Positions 17,426-28,492 of a stretch of DNA of 64,000 nt are shown here, in pieces; within the stretch, counting starts at the first letter, position 1; each line of letters begins with the position of its first letter. The DNA is from Pseudomonas putida (lineage in GTDB: Bacteria; Pseudomonadota; Gammaproteobacteria; Pseudomonadales; Pseudomonadaceae). The translations under genes and the position numbers were made by a program. The notes below the pieces were generated by a model that made no database searches, was not told the DNA's origin, and saw nothing but the letters and a program-made list of their open reading frames with translations. The stretch spans positions 3,844,001 through 3,908,000 of the forward strand of contig NZ_CP066306.1 of the NCBI RefSeq assembly GCF_016406145.1. The letters are read 5' to 3'.

Positions 17426-19330
17426 TCAAGCAGACAGCTCGACCAACAGCTTGTTCAGACGACGAACGTACGCCGCCGGATCCTTCAAGCTGTCACCGGC
17501 CGCCAGGGCCGCCTGATCGAAGAGGATGTGCGACAGTTCGGCAAAGCGGTCTTCGCTCTGCTCGTTGTCCAGCTTTTCGATCAGCGGATGGGTCGGGTTG
17601 AATTCGAAGATCGGCTTGGAGTCCGGCACCTTCTGCCCGCTGGCTTCGAGGATCTGGCGCATCTGCAGGCCCAGGTCCTGCTCACCGATGGCCAGGATAG
17701 CCGGCGAATCGGTCAGGCGGTGCGACACACGCACTTCGGCAACACTCTCACCCAGCGCAGATTTCAAGCGCTCAACCAGGCCTTCTTTTTCCTTGGCGAC
17801 TTCTTCCTGGGCCTTCTTATCCTCTTCGGAGTCCAGCTTGCCCAGGTCCAGGTCACCACGCGCAACATCGACGAAAGCCTTGCCGTCGAACTCGTTGAGG
17901 TAGCTCATCAGCCACTCGTCGATGCGATCGGTCAGCAGCAGTACTTCGATGCCCTTCTTGCGGAAGACTTCCAGGTGCGGGCTGTTCTTGACCTGCGCGT
18001 ACGACTCGCCGGTGAGGTAATAGATCTTGTCCTGACCTTCCTTGGCGCGCGCCAGGTAATCGGCAAGGGAGACGCTCTGCTCGCCGCTCTCGTCATGGGT
18101 GGAGGCAAAGCGCAGCAAACCGGCGATCTTCTCCTTGTTGGCGAAATCTTCGGCCGGGCCTTCCTTCAACACCTGACCAAAGTTCTTCCAGAAGCCCTTG
18201 TACTGCTCGGGTTCGTTCTTCGCCAGCTTCTCCAGCATGTCCAGCACACGCTTGGTCAGCGCCGTTTTCATCGAGTCGATGATCGGATCCTTTTGCAGGA
18301 TCTCGCGGGAGACGTTCAGGGACAGATCATTGGAGTCGACCACACCCTTGATGAAGCGCAGGTACAACGGCAGGAACGACTCGGCCTGGTCCATGATGAA
18401 CACGCGCTGCACATACAGCTTCAGGCCGCGCGGCGCTTCACGCTGGTACAGATCGAACGGCGCGCGGGCCGGCACGTACAGCAACGAGTTGTATTCGAGC
18501 TTGCCTTCGACCTTGTTGTGGCTCCAGGCCAGCGGGTTTTCGAAGTCGTGACCGATGTGCTTGTAGAACTCCTGGTATTCCTCGTCCTTGATTTCGGTAC
18601 GCGGGCGGGTCCACAGGGCACTGGCGCGGTTGACGGTTTCCCATTCTTCGGCCGGCTGCTCTTCACCTTCGGCGGCCGCCTGCTCCTTGGGCAGCTGGAT
18701 CGGCAGGGCAATGTGATCGGAGTACTTCTTGACCACATTACGCAGGCGCCAGCCATCGGCGAACTCCTGCTCGTCCTTCTTCAGGTGCAGGACGATACGG
18801 GTACCGCGCTGTGGTTTTTCGACGGTGGAAACTTCGAAGTCGCCCTCGCCCTTGGAAGACCAGTGCACACCCTCGGCAGCCGGCTGGCCGGCGCGACGGC
18901 TGAACACGTCGACTTTGTCGGCCACGATGAAGGCAGAGTAGAAGCCCACACCGAACTGGCCGATCAGGTGCGAGTCCTTCTTCTGGTCACCGGTGAGGTT
19001 CTTCATGAAGTCGGCCGTGCCGGACTTGGCGATGGTGCCCAGGTGAGTGATCACGTCTTCGCGGCTCATGCCGATGCCGTTGTCCTCGAGGGTCACGGTA
19101 CCGGCGTCCTTGTCGAAGCTCAGGCGGATTTTCAGGTCGGCGTCGTTTTCGAACAGCTCTGGCTTGGCCAGGGCTTCGAAACGCAGCTTGTCGGCGGCGT
19201 CGGAAGCGTTGGAAATCAGCTCACGCAGGAAGATTTCCTTGTTCGAGTACAGCGAGTGAATCATGAGGTGCAGCAGCTGCTTTACCTCGGTCTGGAAGCC
19301 CAGGGTTTCCTTTTGTGTTTCCACACTCAT
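17426..19330 (-). CDS. htpG: Molecular chaperone HtpG (Hsp90)
   Basis: The 634-residue protein from the ATG at 19330 reads [20 protein letters not shown]. It has the GHKL ATPase motifs [32 protein letters not shown] and [11 protein letters not shown], then [19 protein letters not shown]-like middle-domain sequence ([17 protein letters not shown]). HtpG is the bacterial Hsp90, an ATP-dependent cytoplasmic chaperone. The frame extends upstream to 19387, but that part is not Hsp90-like. Confidence 0.97.
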   Translation of the reverse strand: MSVETQKETLGFQTEVKQLLHLMIHSLYSNKEIFLRELISNASDAADKLRFEALAKPELFENDADLKIRLSFDKDAGTVTLEDNGIGMSREDVITHLGTIAKSGTADFMKNLTGDQKKDSHLIGQFGVGFYSAFIVADKVDVFSRRAGQPAAEGVHWSSKGEGDFEVSTVEKPQRGTRIVLHLKKDEQEFADGWRLRNVVKKYSDHIALPIQLPKEQAAAEGEEQPAEEWETVNRASALWTRPRTEIKDEEYQEFYKHIGHDFENPLAWSHNKVEGKLEYNSLLYVPARAPFDLYQREAPRGLKLYVQRVFIMDQAESFLPLYLRFIKGVVDSNDLSLNVSREILQKDPIIDSMKTALTKRVLDMLEKLAKNEPEQYKGFWKNFGQVLKEGPAEDFANKEKIAGLLRFASTHDESGEQSVSLADYLARAKEGQDKIYYLTGESYAQVKNSPHLEVFRKKGIEVLLLTDRIDEWLMSYLNEFDGKAFVDVARGDLDLGKLDSEEDKKAQEEVAKEKEGLVERLKSALGESVAEVRVSHRLTDSPAILAIGEQDLGLQMRQILEASGQKVPDSKPIFEFNPTHPLIEKLDNEQSEDRFAELSHILFDQAALAAGDSLKDPAAYVRRLNKLLVELSA

Positions 19331-19399
19331 GGTCTTCAAAACTCCGATCTGATGGCAGTGGGCGCCGGCAGCCGAATCGGCATGCATTAACGGCGGATG

Positions 19400-19882
19400 T
19401 CATGCAGATGGGGGCAGCCCCGACGATTTCAAGGGCTTTTCCGGCTCAATCTTGAAATGCGCACGGGCAGTGGCGATCGGAGATTGCCGATCGCCCTGCC
19501 AAGCTGTGATCGCCACATTGGTTACCCGCCGGCCTTGGCGCCAGAGCTGGCATTGCGCATAGGTGTCGCGAAAAAGCCCGGCGCGCAGGTAGTCGATGGA
19601 GAAATCGATGATCTTGGGGATGCTGGCGCTCTCGCTGTAGATCAGCAGATACAAGGCGGCAGAAAGCTCCATGAAGCCGGCGATAACGCCGCCATGGATG
19701 GCCGGCAGCAACGGGTTGCCGATGTTGTCCGGGTTGGCCGGCAAGCGGAACAGCAGGTCATCGCCCTGGCGCTCGCAGGTGATGCCGATCAGGCCTGCGT
19801 AGGGTATCAGCGCCAGCAATGGCTGGTAATCGCCCACGGCATGCGCCGCATTGAGCTGTAGACGTACGTCTTGTGGAATCAT
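19400..19882 (-). CDS. Hotdog-fold thioesterase (PaaI-like), second of a pair
   Basis: This 160-residue protein has the hotdog signature NIGNPLLPAIHGGVIAGFME near residues 53-72, with the HGG loop typical of PaaI/DUF4442-like acyl-CoA thioesterases. A beta-sheet segment (IIDFSIDYLRAG) follows. Its start codon overlaps the stop of the upstream thioesterase gene (19879-19882, ATGA), so the two may form a heteromer or a coupled pair. Substrate unknown. Confidence 0.83.
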   Translation of the reverse strand: MIPQDVRLQLNAAHAVGDYQPLLALIPYAGLIGITCERQGDDLLFRLPANPDNIGNPLLPAIHGGVIAGFMELSAALYLLIYSESASIPKIIDFSIDYLRAGLFRDTYAQCQLWRQGRRVTNVAITAWQGDRQSPIATARAHFKIEPEKPLKSSGLPPSA

Positions 19883-20355
19883 GCCCTTCCCTCCTTCAGT
19901 CCCTTGCCGAACCGGATGCCGCCCTTTACCTCCTGCCCCAGGCGCATGAAGGTACCGACAACCTGGCAGATCGGCTGGGCGGGGTCGTCATGATAGGCCA
20001 TGCCACGGGTGAAGATCACGTCGCGGGTGACCCGATAGCACTGGGCATGACCATAGATGGGCTTTCCCGCCTCTGCCGGATGCATGTAGTCGATACGAAG
20101 GTCCAGCGTTGGACATACCTCAAAGCTTGGCAGCACGCAAAGCGTGGCCATCCCGCAGGTGGTGTCCATCAGCGTGGTCAGGGCACCGCCATGCACTGCG
20201 CCAGTCTGCGGGTTGCCGACGATGGCTGGCGACCAGGGCAAGAGCAGCGTCATGCCATCGGCGTCCGCATGCTCGACGCGCATCTGCAACACTTGACAAT
20301 GTTTCAATGCCGATAAGAAACGCTCGGCCATGGCCATCAAGCTTGAGTCGGTCAT
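19879..20355 (-). CDS. Hotdog-fold thioesterase (PaaI-like), first of a pair
   Basis: From the ATG at 20355, preceded by GAAGAGGAGTG, the protein is 158 residues. It carries NPQTGAVHGGALTTLMDTT, the PaaI-type catalytic HGG region, then TLDLRIDYMHPAEAGKPI. It likely hydrolyses acyl- or aryl-CoA thioesters in the cytoplasm. The frame continues to 20400 but lacks a ribosome site there. It overlaps the second thioesterase gene by four bases. Confidence 0.85.
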   Translation of the reverse strand: MTDSSLMAMAERFLSALKHCQVLQMRVEHADADGMTLLLPWSPAIVGNPQTGAVHGGALTTLMDTTCGMATLCVLPSFEVCPTLDLRIDYMHPAEAGKPIYGHAQCYRVTRDVIFTRGMAYHDDPAQPICQVVGTFMRLGQEVKGGIRFGKGLKEGRA

Positions 20356-20519
20356 CGGTACACTCCTCTTCACGGCCACTGGCGCCTGCGACATCTGCAT
20401 AAGTGTGATAAAAGTCTATCCGGAATGCGGTGTTATATATCTGTAACTGATACGGAACTATTGCTGCATGACCGAACTCGAAGGAACAAATGACTTATTC
20501 CACCAAGGAGAAACACCCA

Positions 20520-20789
20520 ATGCGTAAACCATTTGCTTTTGCTCTGATGCTGGCTGCTGCCATGGGCCTGGCTGCTTGCGATAAAGCGAGCGAAGACAAA
20601 GCCCAAGACGCACAGGAACATGCCGAGCAAGCCCAGGAAAAAATGGGCGAAGCTCAGGATAAAATGAACGACGCCGCTGAGGAAAACGCCGAAGCTGCCA
20701 AAGATCAGGCTGAAGCCGAGCAGAAGGCTGCTGAAGAAGCCGCTCCGGCAACTCCGGCTACTGCACCGGCCGAGCCTGCCAAGCAGTAA
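20520..20789 (+). CDS. Small Ala/Glu-rich lipoprotein
   Basis: The 89-residue product starts MRKPFAFALMLAAAMGLAAC, a lipoprotein signal with the cleavable LAAC lipobox. The mature part is extremely rich in Ala, Glu, Lys and Gln with repeating AE/AQ units (AQEHAEQAQEKMGEAQDKM). It predicts a long charged helix or coiled coil and ends in an Ala-Pro tail. AAGGAG lies 9 bases before the ATG. It is probably anchored in the envelope; function unknown. An upstream in-frame ATG at 20490 is rejected because it would bury the signal peptide. Confidence 0.8.
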   Translation: MRKPFAFALMLAAAMGLAACDKASEDKAQDAQEHAEQAQEKMGEAQDKMNDAAEENAEAAKDQAEAEQKAAEEAAPATPATAPAEPAKQ

Positions 20790-20799
20790 TAGCGACGCA

Positions 20800-20830
20800 C
20801 AAAAAACCCGACATTGTCGGGTTTTTTTAT
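20800..20830 (+). terminator. Rho-independent terminator after the small lipoprotein gene
   Basis: The stem AAACCCGACA/TGTCGGGTTT with a minimal loop is followed by a run of T. Confidence 0.9.
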
Positions 20831-20855
20831 GCCTGTCATCCATGGGTTAAACGTT

Positions 20856-21605
20856 TCACGTGTTTGTACTGATGCCTTCCTTGCTGGTCTCGGTAGGCGC
20901 ACTTTCGGTTGGCGTGAACACCATCACTTCCAGCACATCGGAGTGGAACTCCCGGCGATACAGGATCAATACCACTCCAACACTCACCACCATGAACAGC
21001 CAGGGGCTGATGAACCAGGTGAGCATGGCCATCCCGAAATAATAAGAACGCAAGCCAAAGTTGAACTGATTGGCCGCCAGCGACAACACCCTCGCCGCCC
21101 GCGAAGCGAAAGCCTTGCGCTCAAGCTCACTGACCAGGCGCTCGCCTATCATGGGCGCAGACCCCACCAGCACTGCTGCGAAGTTGTACTGGCGCATGCA
21201 CCAGCTGAACGTAAAGAACGCATAGACGAACACCATCGCCAGGCAAAGCAGCTTGATTTCCGACATGCCTTGCGAGGCCTGCTGCACCAGAGGCAGGTCG
21301 GCCAGCAGCGACAGGGCGCGGTCCGAAGCCCCCAGAACAGTCAGGATGCCGGCCAGAATGATAAGGGTACTGGAGGCAAAGAACGACGCGTTGCGCTCCA
21401 GATTGCCAATTACACTGGCATCGGCGATGCGGTTGTCGCGCAGCAGCATGCGGCGCATCCAGTCTTCCCGATACAGATGCAGCACACTGGCCAGGCAGGC
21501 AGTGTCGCGGCCCTTCCAGATGGCATAGCGGGTATAGCCGCCCCAGCAAAGGGCGAACCAGCAGAGGGCCAACACGTTGTGAAGGTTGCTTTGGATGAAA
21601 TTCAT
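20856..21605 (-). CDS. DUF599 family membrane protein
   Basis: From the ATG at 21605 the protein is 249 residues and reads MNFIQSNLHNVLALCWFALC. It has about four membrane helices: near residues 7-25, 75-95, 115-135 and a C-terminal LTWFISPWLFMVVSVGVVLIL. The conserved DUF599 blocks DWMRRMLLRDNRIADASVIGN and FTFSWCMRQYNFAAVL are present. The function of the family is unknown; it acts in the inner membrane. The frame upstream to 21677 is not supported. Confidence 0.83.
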   Translation of the reverse strand: MNFIQSNLHNVLALCWFALCWGGYTRYAIWKGRDTACLASVLHLYREDWMRRMLLRDNRIADASVIGNLERNASFFASSTLIILAGILTVLGASDRALSLLADLPLVQQASQGMSEIKLLCLAMVFVYAFFTFSWCMRQYNFAAVLVGSAPMIGERLVSELERKAFASRAARVLSLAANQFNFGLRSYYFGMAMLTWFISPWLFMVVSVGVVLILYRREFHSDVLEVMVFTPTESAPTETSKEGISTNT

Positions 21606-21689
21606 GCAGTTTTCCCGAAGGCCAGGGCAGACAAGGATAGGGACCGCATTTCGACGCCTGCGAGCACGCAAAGGCACATCGGCGCAATA

Positions 21690-21724
21690 AAAAACCCCGC
21701 ATCCTTGTGGATGCGGGGTTTGGT
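21690..21724 (-). terminator. Rho-independent terminator after brnQ
   Basis: On the minus strand AACCCCGCATCC, a four-base loop and GGATGCGGGGTT run into TTTTTTATTG, downstream of brnQ. Confidence 0.88.
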
Positions 21725-21785
21725 GTATCGGCCTTCGCGGACACCCTACGGCTTGTGGCCGGTGCCAACGGCAGGCGTCAACCTA

Positions 21786-23099
21786 TCAGGCCAGCGCTTC
21801 ACGCGGCTTGCCAAGCATACGGTCGCACGCCACAGCCGCCATCAGTGTCACCACCGACGGCACCAGCCAGGCCAGGCCCTGATCGCTCAGCGGCAGGTGT
21901 GCCATGAAGTCCGGCAAAACGTGGGCAATGCTGCTGCCCTTGATCGCATCAACCATGCCGAACAACAGCGACACTAGCATGACCGGCGCCATGATACGTG
22001 TTGGCGAATTCCACAGGTCATTGACGAAGCTCAGGCCTACCACCACGATGCACGGTGGGTAGATGGCGGTCAGTACCGGGATCGAGAACATGATCAGCTT
22101 GGTCAGGCCCAGGTTGGAAATCAGCAGCGAGAAGCCCGCCAGGATCACCACCAGTGCACGGTACGACAGCGGCAGGATCTGGCTGAAGTACTCGGCGCAT
22201 GCGCAAGTCAGGCCTACGGCAGTCACCAGACAGGCCAGCGCGATCAGTACCGCCAGGAAACCGCTGCCAAGCGAACCGAAGGTGTGCTGTACGTAGGCGT
22301 GCAATACCGCTGCACCGTTGGTGGCGCCAGCCGCGATCTCATGGCTGCTGGCCCCCAGCCGGAACAGGCTGATGTACACCAGCGCCAGGCCCACACCGGC
22401 AATCAGGCCGGCAATGATGGCATAGCGGGTGATCAGCTTCGGCGACTCGACACCCCGCGAACGGATGGCATTGACGATGACGATACCGAAGACCAGCGCA
22501 CCCAGGGTGTCCATGGTCAGGTAGCCATCGGAGAAGCCCTTGGAGAAGGCCGCAGCTGCATAGGCAGGCTGTGCTTCACCAATGGTGCCGGCAGGCAGCG
22601 CGAACGCAGCGATGCCAAGTACCGCCAGGGCGATAATCTTCAGCGGCGCGAGGAAACGGCCCACGGTATCGAGCAACTTGCCCGGATACATGGACACGGC
22701 CAGTACCACGATGAAGTACACCAGGCTGTAGAGGAACAACGCCAACGGGCTTTCGCCGGTGAGCGGTGCCACACCCACTTCGAACGACACGGTCGCGGTG
22801 CGCGGGGTAGCGAACAGCGGGCCGACCGACAGGTAGCACACAGCCGCCAACAGGCCACCGAAGAACTTGCCGATCGGGCTGCTGAGCGCATCCATGCCAC
22901 CACCGACCTTGGCCAGTGCGACCACGGTGATAACCGGCAGGCCCACAGCCGTAACCAGGAAGCCCAGAGCGGCCATCCAGACATGCGGCCCGGACTGCAG
23001 ACCGACGATGGGCGGGAAGATGATATTGCCAGCGCCCACAAAAAGCGCAAACGTCATAAAGCCAAGCGCCAGGATATCCTGGCCTTTTAAAACTTTCAT
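21786..23099 (-). CDS. brnQ: Branched-chain amino acid:cation symporter BrnQ
   Basis: The 437-residue protein starts [19 protein letters not shown]. It contains [18 protein letters not shown] near residue 20, the LIV-II family signature, and about twelve hydrophobic helices. It imports leucine, isoleucine and valine with Na+ or H+ across the inner membrane. A long non-coding region lies upstream (23100-23491) where control elements would be expected. Confidence 0.94.
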   Translation of the reverse strand: MKVLKGQDILALGFMTFALFVGAGNIIFPPIVGLQSGPHVWMAALGFLVTAVGLPVITVVALAKVGGGMDALSSPIGKFFGGLLAAVCYLSVGPLFATPRTATVSFEVGVAPLTGESPLALFLYSLVYFIVVLAVSMYPGKLLDTVGRFLAPLKIIALAVLGIAAFALPAGTIGEAQPAYAAAAFSKGFSDGYLTMDTLGALVFGIVIVNAIRSRGVESPKLITRYAIIAGLIAGVGLALVYISLFRLGASSHEIAAGATNGAAVLHAYVQHTFGSLGSGFLAVLIALACLVTAVGLTCACAEYFSQILPLSYRALVVILAGFSLLISNLGLTKLIMFSIPVLTAIYPPCIVVVGLSFVNDLWNSPTRIMAPVMLVSLLFGMVDAIKGSSIAHVLPDFMAHLPLSDQGLAWLVPSVVTLMAAVACDRMLGKPREALA

Positions 23100-23429
23100 T
23101 TAGGGTAGTACCACACTGCTGAAATCGGGATTCGAGAAGGGATTTCCCCTTGAGTGAGGGAAATGCTGCCCGGCTTGATAGGCCAGACCCGTTTAGCGTG
23201 TCGTTCCCTTTTGGGGTACGGGCACAGAGTGAACGCGTAGATTAACCGTTTTACCCGGCAAACGCACTGGCACAGTGCTGCTTGTCCGATGTGCGTACAT
23301 GTTTGTCGTCTGGTTGACCGTGTTCGACGACAATTTATTGCTGATTCGAGCAAATGTCTGGTTGAAAATCCTGATCAGGGTGATCGAACTTTCCGAAGGT
23401 GTGGGCGCAGTATTCACAGCCGCACAACG
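23100..23429. other. Non-coding region upstream of brnQ
   Basis: No convincing gene was found in the roughly 330 bases between the brnQ start and the sucD terminator. It holds a perfect 8-base inverted repeat TTGTCGTC (23303-23310) / GACGACAA (23326-23333) with a 15-base loop. GGGATTTCCC-like and AGGGAAAT segments occur around 23141-23165. These may belong to the brnQ promoter and leader; no operator was recognised. Confidence 0.4.
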
Positions 23430-23457
23430 ACAAAGGCCACCCGAAGGTGGCCTTTGT
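23430..23457 (-). terminator. Terminator after sucD
   Basis: A stem AAAGGCCACC, loop TTCG on the minus strand, GGTGGCCTTT lies 35 bases beyond the sucD stop. A short T-rich stretch follows (CTTTGTCGTTG). Confidence 0.75.
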
Positions 23458-23491
23458 GCGCGTGGGGGTACTACATATTACTTCGTATTAC

Positions 23492-24376
23492 TTACTTCTT
23501 GGCTTCCCAGCCAGTCAGCTCGGCCAGGGCCTTGCCGATGTCAGCCAGGGAACGCACGGTCTTCACACCAGCGTCCTGCAGGGCGGCGAACTTCTCGTCC
23601 GCAGTGCCCTTGCCGCCGGAAATGATGGCGCCAGCGTGGCCCATGCGCTTGCCCGCAGGTGCAGTAACACCAGCGATGTAGGAAACGACAGGCTTGGTGA
23701 CATGGGCCTTGATGTAGGCCGCAGCCTCTTCTTCAGCCGAACCGCCGATCTCACCGATCATGACGATCGCTTCGGTCTTCGGGTCTTCCTGGAACAGCTT
23801 CAGGATGTCGATGAAGTTCGAGCCTGGGATCGGGTCGCCGCCGATGCCCACGCAGGTCGACTGGCCGAAGCCGGCGTCGGTGGTCTGCTTGACCGCTTCG
23901 TAGGTCAGGGTGCCGGAACGCGAAACGATACCGACCTTGCCTGGCAGGTGGATGTGGCCTGGCATGATGCCGATCTTGCACTCGCCCGGAGTGATGACAC
24001 CTGGGCAGTTAGGGCCGATCAGGGTAACGCCCAGCTCGTCGCACTTGACCTTGGCATCCAGCATGTCCAGGGTAGGAATGCCTTCGGTGATGCAGACGAT
24101 CAGCTTGATGCCACCGAAGGCTGCTTCCAGGATCGAGTCTTTGCAGAACGGAGCCGGAACGTAGATCACCGAAGCGTCAGCGCCGGTAGCTTCCACGGCT
24201 TCCTTGACGGTGTTGAACACCGGCAGGCCCAGGTGGGTGGTGCCACCCTTGCCCGGGGTAACGCCGCCGACCATCTTGGTGCCGTAGGCAATGGCCTGTT
24301 CGGAGTGGAAAGTACCCTGCGAGCCGGTGAAGCCCTGGCAGATGACTTTGGTGTCTTTATTGATCAGGACGCTCAT
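23492..24376 (-). CDS. sucD: Succinyl-CoA synthetase alpha subunit
   Basis: The 294-residue protein starts [21 protein letters not shown], with the CoA-binding Rossmann motif. It contains [20 protein letters not shown] and the phosphohistidine loop [15 protein letters not shown] near residue 246. With SucC it converts succinyl-CoA to succinate with ATP/GTP formation in the TCA cycle. The ATG shares its A with the sucC stop (TAATG), so the subunits are translationally coupled. Confidence 0.98.
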   Translation of the reverse strand: MSVLINKDTKVICQGFTGSQGTFHSEQAIAYGTKMVGGVTPGKGGTTHLGLPVFNTVKEAVEATGADASVIYVPAPFCKDSILEAAFGGIKLIVCITEGIPTLDMLDAKVKCDELGVTLIGPNCPGVITPGECKIGIMPGHIHLPGKVGIVSRSGTLTYEAVKQTTDAGFGQSTCVGIGGDPIPGSNFIDILKLFQEDPKTEAIVMIGEIGGSAEEEAAAYIKAHVTKPVVSYIAGVTAPAGKRMGHAGAIISGGKGTADEKFAALQDAGVKTVRSLADIGKALAELTGWEAKK

Positions 24377-25542
24377 TACTTGCCCTCCGCAGCTTTGACA
24401 ACTTGTTGAGCAGCGTCGGTCAGGCTGGTTGCCGCAATGATGTTCAAACCGCTTTCTGCCAGTACTTTTGCGCCCAGTTCGGCGTTGTTGCCTTCAAGGC
24501 GAACGACGACCGGAACCTTGACGCCGACTTCTTTCACTGCACCGATGATGCCTTCGGCAATCATGTCGCAGCGAACGATGCCGCCGAAGATGTTGACCAG
24601 TACGGCCGCGACATTGCTGTCGGACAGAATGATCTTGAACGCTTCGGTAACGCGCTCTTTGGTAGCACCGCCGCCTACGTCGAGGAAGTTGGCTGGCTTG
24701 CCGCCGTGCAGGTTGACGATGTCCATGGTACCCATGGCCAGGCCGGCACCGTTGACCATGCAGCCGATGTTGCCTTCCAGGGCAACGTAGTTCAGTTCGA
24801 ACTTGGCAGCGTGGGCTTCACGAGCGTCGTCCTGCGACGGGTCGTGGAAGGTCTTCAGCTTGGGCTGACGGTACATGGCGTTGGCGTCGATGTTGATCTT
24901 GGCATCGAGGCAGTGCAGGTCGCCGTCGGCCTTGATCACCAGCGGGTTCACTTCCAGCAGGGCCAGATCGTGATCCTTGAACAGCTTGGCCAGGCCAACG
25001 AAGATCTTGGCGAACTGTTGAACCTGCTTACCTTCCAGGCCCAGCTGGAATGCCAGTTCACGACCCTGGAACGGCTGAGCGCCGACCAGCGGGTCGATGG
25101 TAGCCTTGAGGATCTTCTCAGGCGTTTCGTGAGCGACTTTCTCGATGTCCACGCCACCTTCGGTGGACGCCATGAACACGATACGGCGGCTCGAACGATC
25201 CACTACAGCGCCCAGGTACAGCTCTTTGGCGATGTCAGTGCAGGATTCGACCAGAATCTTGGAGACGGGTTGACCGTTGGCATCAGTCTGGTAGGTAACC
25301 AGATTCTTGCCCAACCACTGTGCAGCGAACGCCTTGGCGTCTTCCTTGCTGCGAACCAGCTTGACGCCGCCCGCTTTACCGCGACCACCAGCGTGGACCT
25401 GGGCTTTGACAACCCACTCGGAACCGCCGATCTTGTCGCAGGCTTCTGCAGCTTGCTCAGGGGTATCGACAGCGAAACCCTTGGAAACTGGCAGGCCGTA
25501 CTCAGCGAACAGCTGCTTACCCTGATACTCGTGAAGATTCAT
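24376..25542 (-). CDS. sucC: Succinyl-CoA synthetase beta subunit
   Basis: The 388-residue protein starts [19 protein letters not shown]. It has an ATP-grasp domain with [16 protein letters not shown], then [20 protein letters not shown] and a C-terminal ligase domain with [16 protein letters not shown]. It provides the nucleotide-binding half of succinyl-CoA synthetase. It follows lpdG after 172 bases and is coupled to sucD. Confidence 0.98.
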   Translation of the reverse strand: MNLHEYQGKQLFAEYGLPVSKGFAVDTPEQAAEACDKIGGSEWVVKAQVHAGGRGKAGGVKLVRSKEDAKAFAAQWLGKNLVTYQTDANGQPVSKILVESCTDIAKELYLGAVVDRSSRRIVFMASTEGGVDIEKVAHETPEKILKATIDPLVGAQPFQGRELAFQLGLEGKQVQQFAKIFVGLAKLFKDHDLALLEVNPLVIKADGDLHCLDAKINIDANAMYRQPKLKTFHDPSQDDAREAHAAKFELNYVALEGNIGCMVNGAGLAMGTMDIVNLHGGKPANFLDVGGGATKERVTEAFKIILSDSNVAAVLVNIFGGIVRCDMIAEGIIGAVKEVGVKVPVVVRLEGNNAELGAKVLAESGLNIIAATSLTDAAQQVVKAAEGK

Positions 25543-25661
25543 GCTTTTTACCGTCTTCGTTAGGTACTGCGCTTCGGCGCTGCGCCATTACTGGCGCCGC
25601 ACCACCTGTGACCGTTGACCCCGGGTTTTCCCGTGTGATCCGGTCCGGCGGACGTTCCGCG

Positions 25662-25703
25662 GTGAGTCATGCACGCAAGACTCACGACGGGCAGCCCGCC
25701 GTG
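25662..25703 (-). other. Overlapping inverted repeats between lpdG and sucC
   Basis: The 172-base gap between lpdG and sucC contains two stems that cannot form together. One is GTGAGTC (25662-25668) with GACTCAC (25679-25685). The other is CACGACGGGC (from 25683) with GCCCGCCGTG (to about 25703). They share the CAC at 25683-25685. No T-tract follows, so a processing or partial-termination element is more likely than a classic terminator. Confidence 0.4.
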
Positions 25704-25714
25704 GTTTCTTATAA

Positions 25715-27247
<1,533 letters not shown>

Positions 27248-28450
27248 TTAGATGTCCAGCAGCAGGCGGGACGGATCTTCCAGCAGGTTCTTGATGGTGA
27301 CCAGGAAGGTTACCGCTTCCTTGCCGTCGATCAGGCGGTGATCGTACGACAGCGCCAGGTACATCATCGGGCGGATTACCACTTGGCCGTTGATGGCCAT
27401 CGGACGCTGGATGATGTTGTGCATGCCGAGGATGGCGGCCTGCGGCGGGTTGACGATCGGGGTCGACATCATCGAGCCGAAGGTACCACCGTTGGTGATG
27501 GTGAAAGTGCCGCCGGTCATTTCTTCGATCGACAGCTTGCCGTCACGGGCCTTCTTGCCGAAGGTGGCGATGCCGTTCTCGATTTCAGCCAGGCTCATCG
27601 ATTCGGCGTTGCGCAGTACTGGCACCACCAGGCCACGGTCGCTGGAGACGGCAACGCCGACGTCGGCAAAACCGTGGTAGACGATGTCGTTGCCGTCGAT
27701 CGAAGCGTTGACTGCCGGGAAACGCTTCAGCGCTTCGGTAGCAGCCTTGACGAAGAACGACATGAAGCCCAGGCGCACGCCGTTGTGGGTCTTCTCGAAC
27801 AGGTCCTTGTACTTCGAACGCAGGGCCATCACTTCGGTCATGTCGACTTCGTTGAAGGTGGTCAGCATCGCCATGTTGGACTGGGCTTCGACCAGACGCT
27901 CGGCGATCTTGGCACGCAGGCGGGTCATCGGCACACGCTTCTCGGTGCGATCGCCAGCGGCGGTCACAACTGGGGCGGCAGCGGCAGGCTTGGCAGCCGG
28001 AGCAGCGGCAGGTGCGGACTTCTTGTTGGCAACTGCAGCAACCACGTCTTCCTTGGTGACGCGGCCACCTTTGCCGGTACCGGCAACGGTAGCCAGGTCG
28101 ATGCCGTTCTCTTCAGCCAGCTTGCGCGCGGCCGGAGCGGCAACCGGGTCGTCTTCGCCAGCATCGGCGGCGGCGGCGGCCGGAGCGGCAGCAGGCGCGG
28201 CGGCAGCAGCACCACCTTCCACGATCGAACCCAGCACTTCGTCGGACAGGACGGTATCGCCCTCGCCCTTGACGATGTCGCCCATCACGCCATCGGCGGT
28301 AGCCAGTACTTCCAGAACGACTTTGTCGGTCTCGATGTCGACGATCAGCTCGTCACGCTTGACGGCTTCGCCCGGCTTCTTGTGCCAGGTGGCAACGGTG
28401 CCATCGGCAACCGATTCCGGGAAGGTTGGGGCTTTGATCTCGATAGCCAT
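27248..28450 (-). CDS. sucB: Dihydrolipoamide succinyltransferase (E2 of 2-oxoglutarate dehydrogenase)
   Basis: The 400-residue protein has an N-terminal lipoyl domain with the lipoyl lysine in [11 protein letters not shown] near residue 43. An Ala/Pro-rich linker, a peripheral-subunit-binding domain ([23 protein letters not shown]) and a second linker follow. The C-terminal catalytic domain ends with [17 protein letters not shown], containing the active-site histidine. It transfers succinyl to CoA. It lies 42 bases after sucA. Confidence 0.97.
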
Positions 28451-28492
28451 TATCAGTGTTTCCTTAAATTCGGTTTCAAGTGCGCGAAGGCG

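Noticed and set aside
17528-19390. A 620-codon frame on the plus strand
   Set aside because: Antisense to htpG, which carries all Hsp90 motifs.
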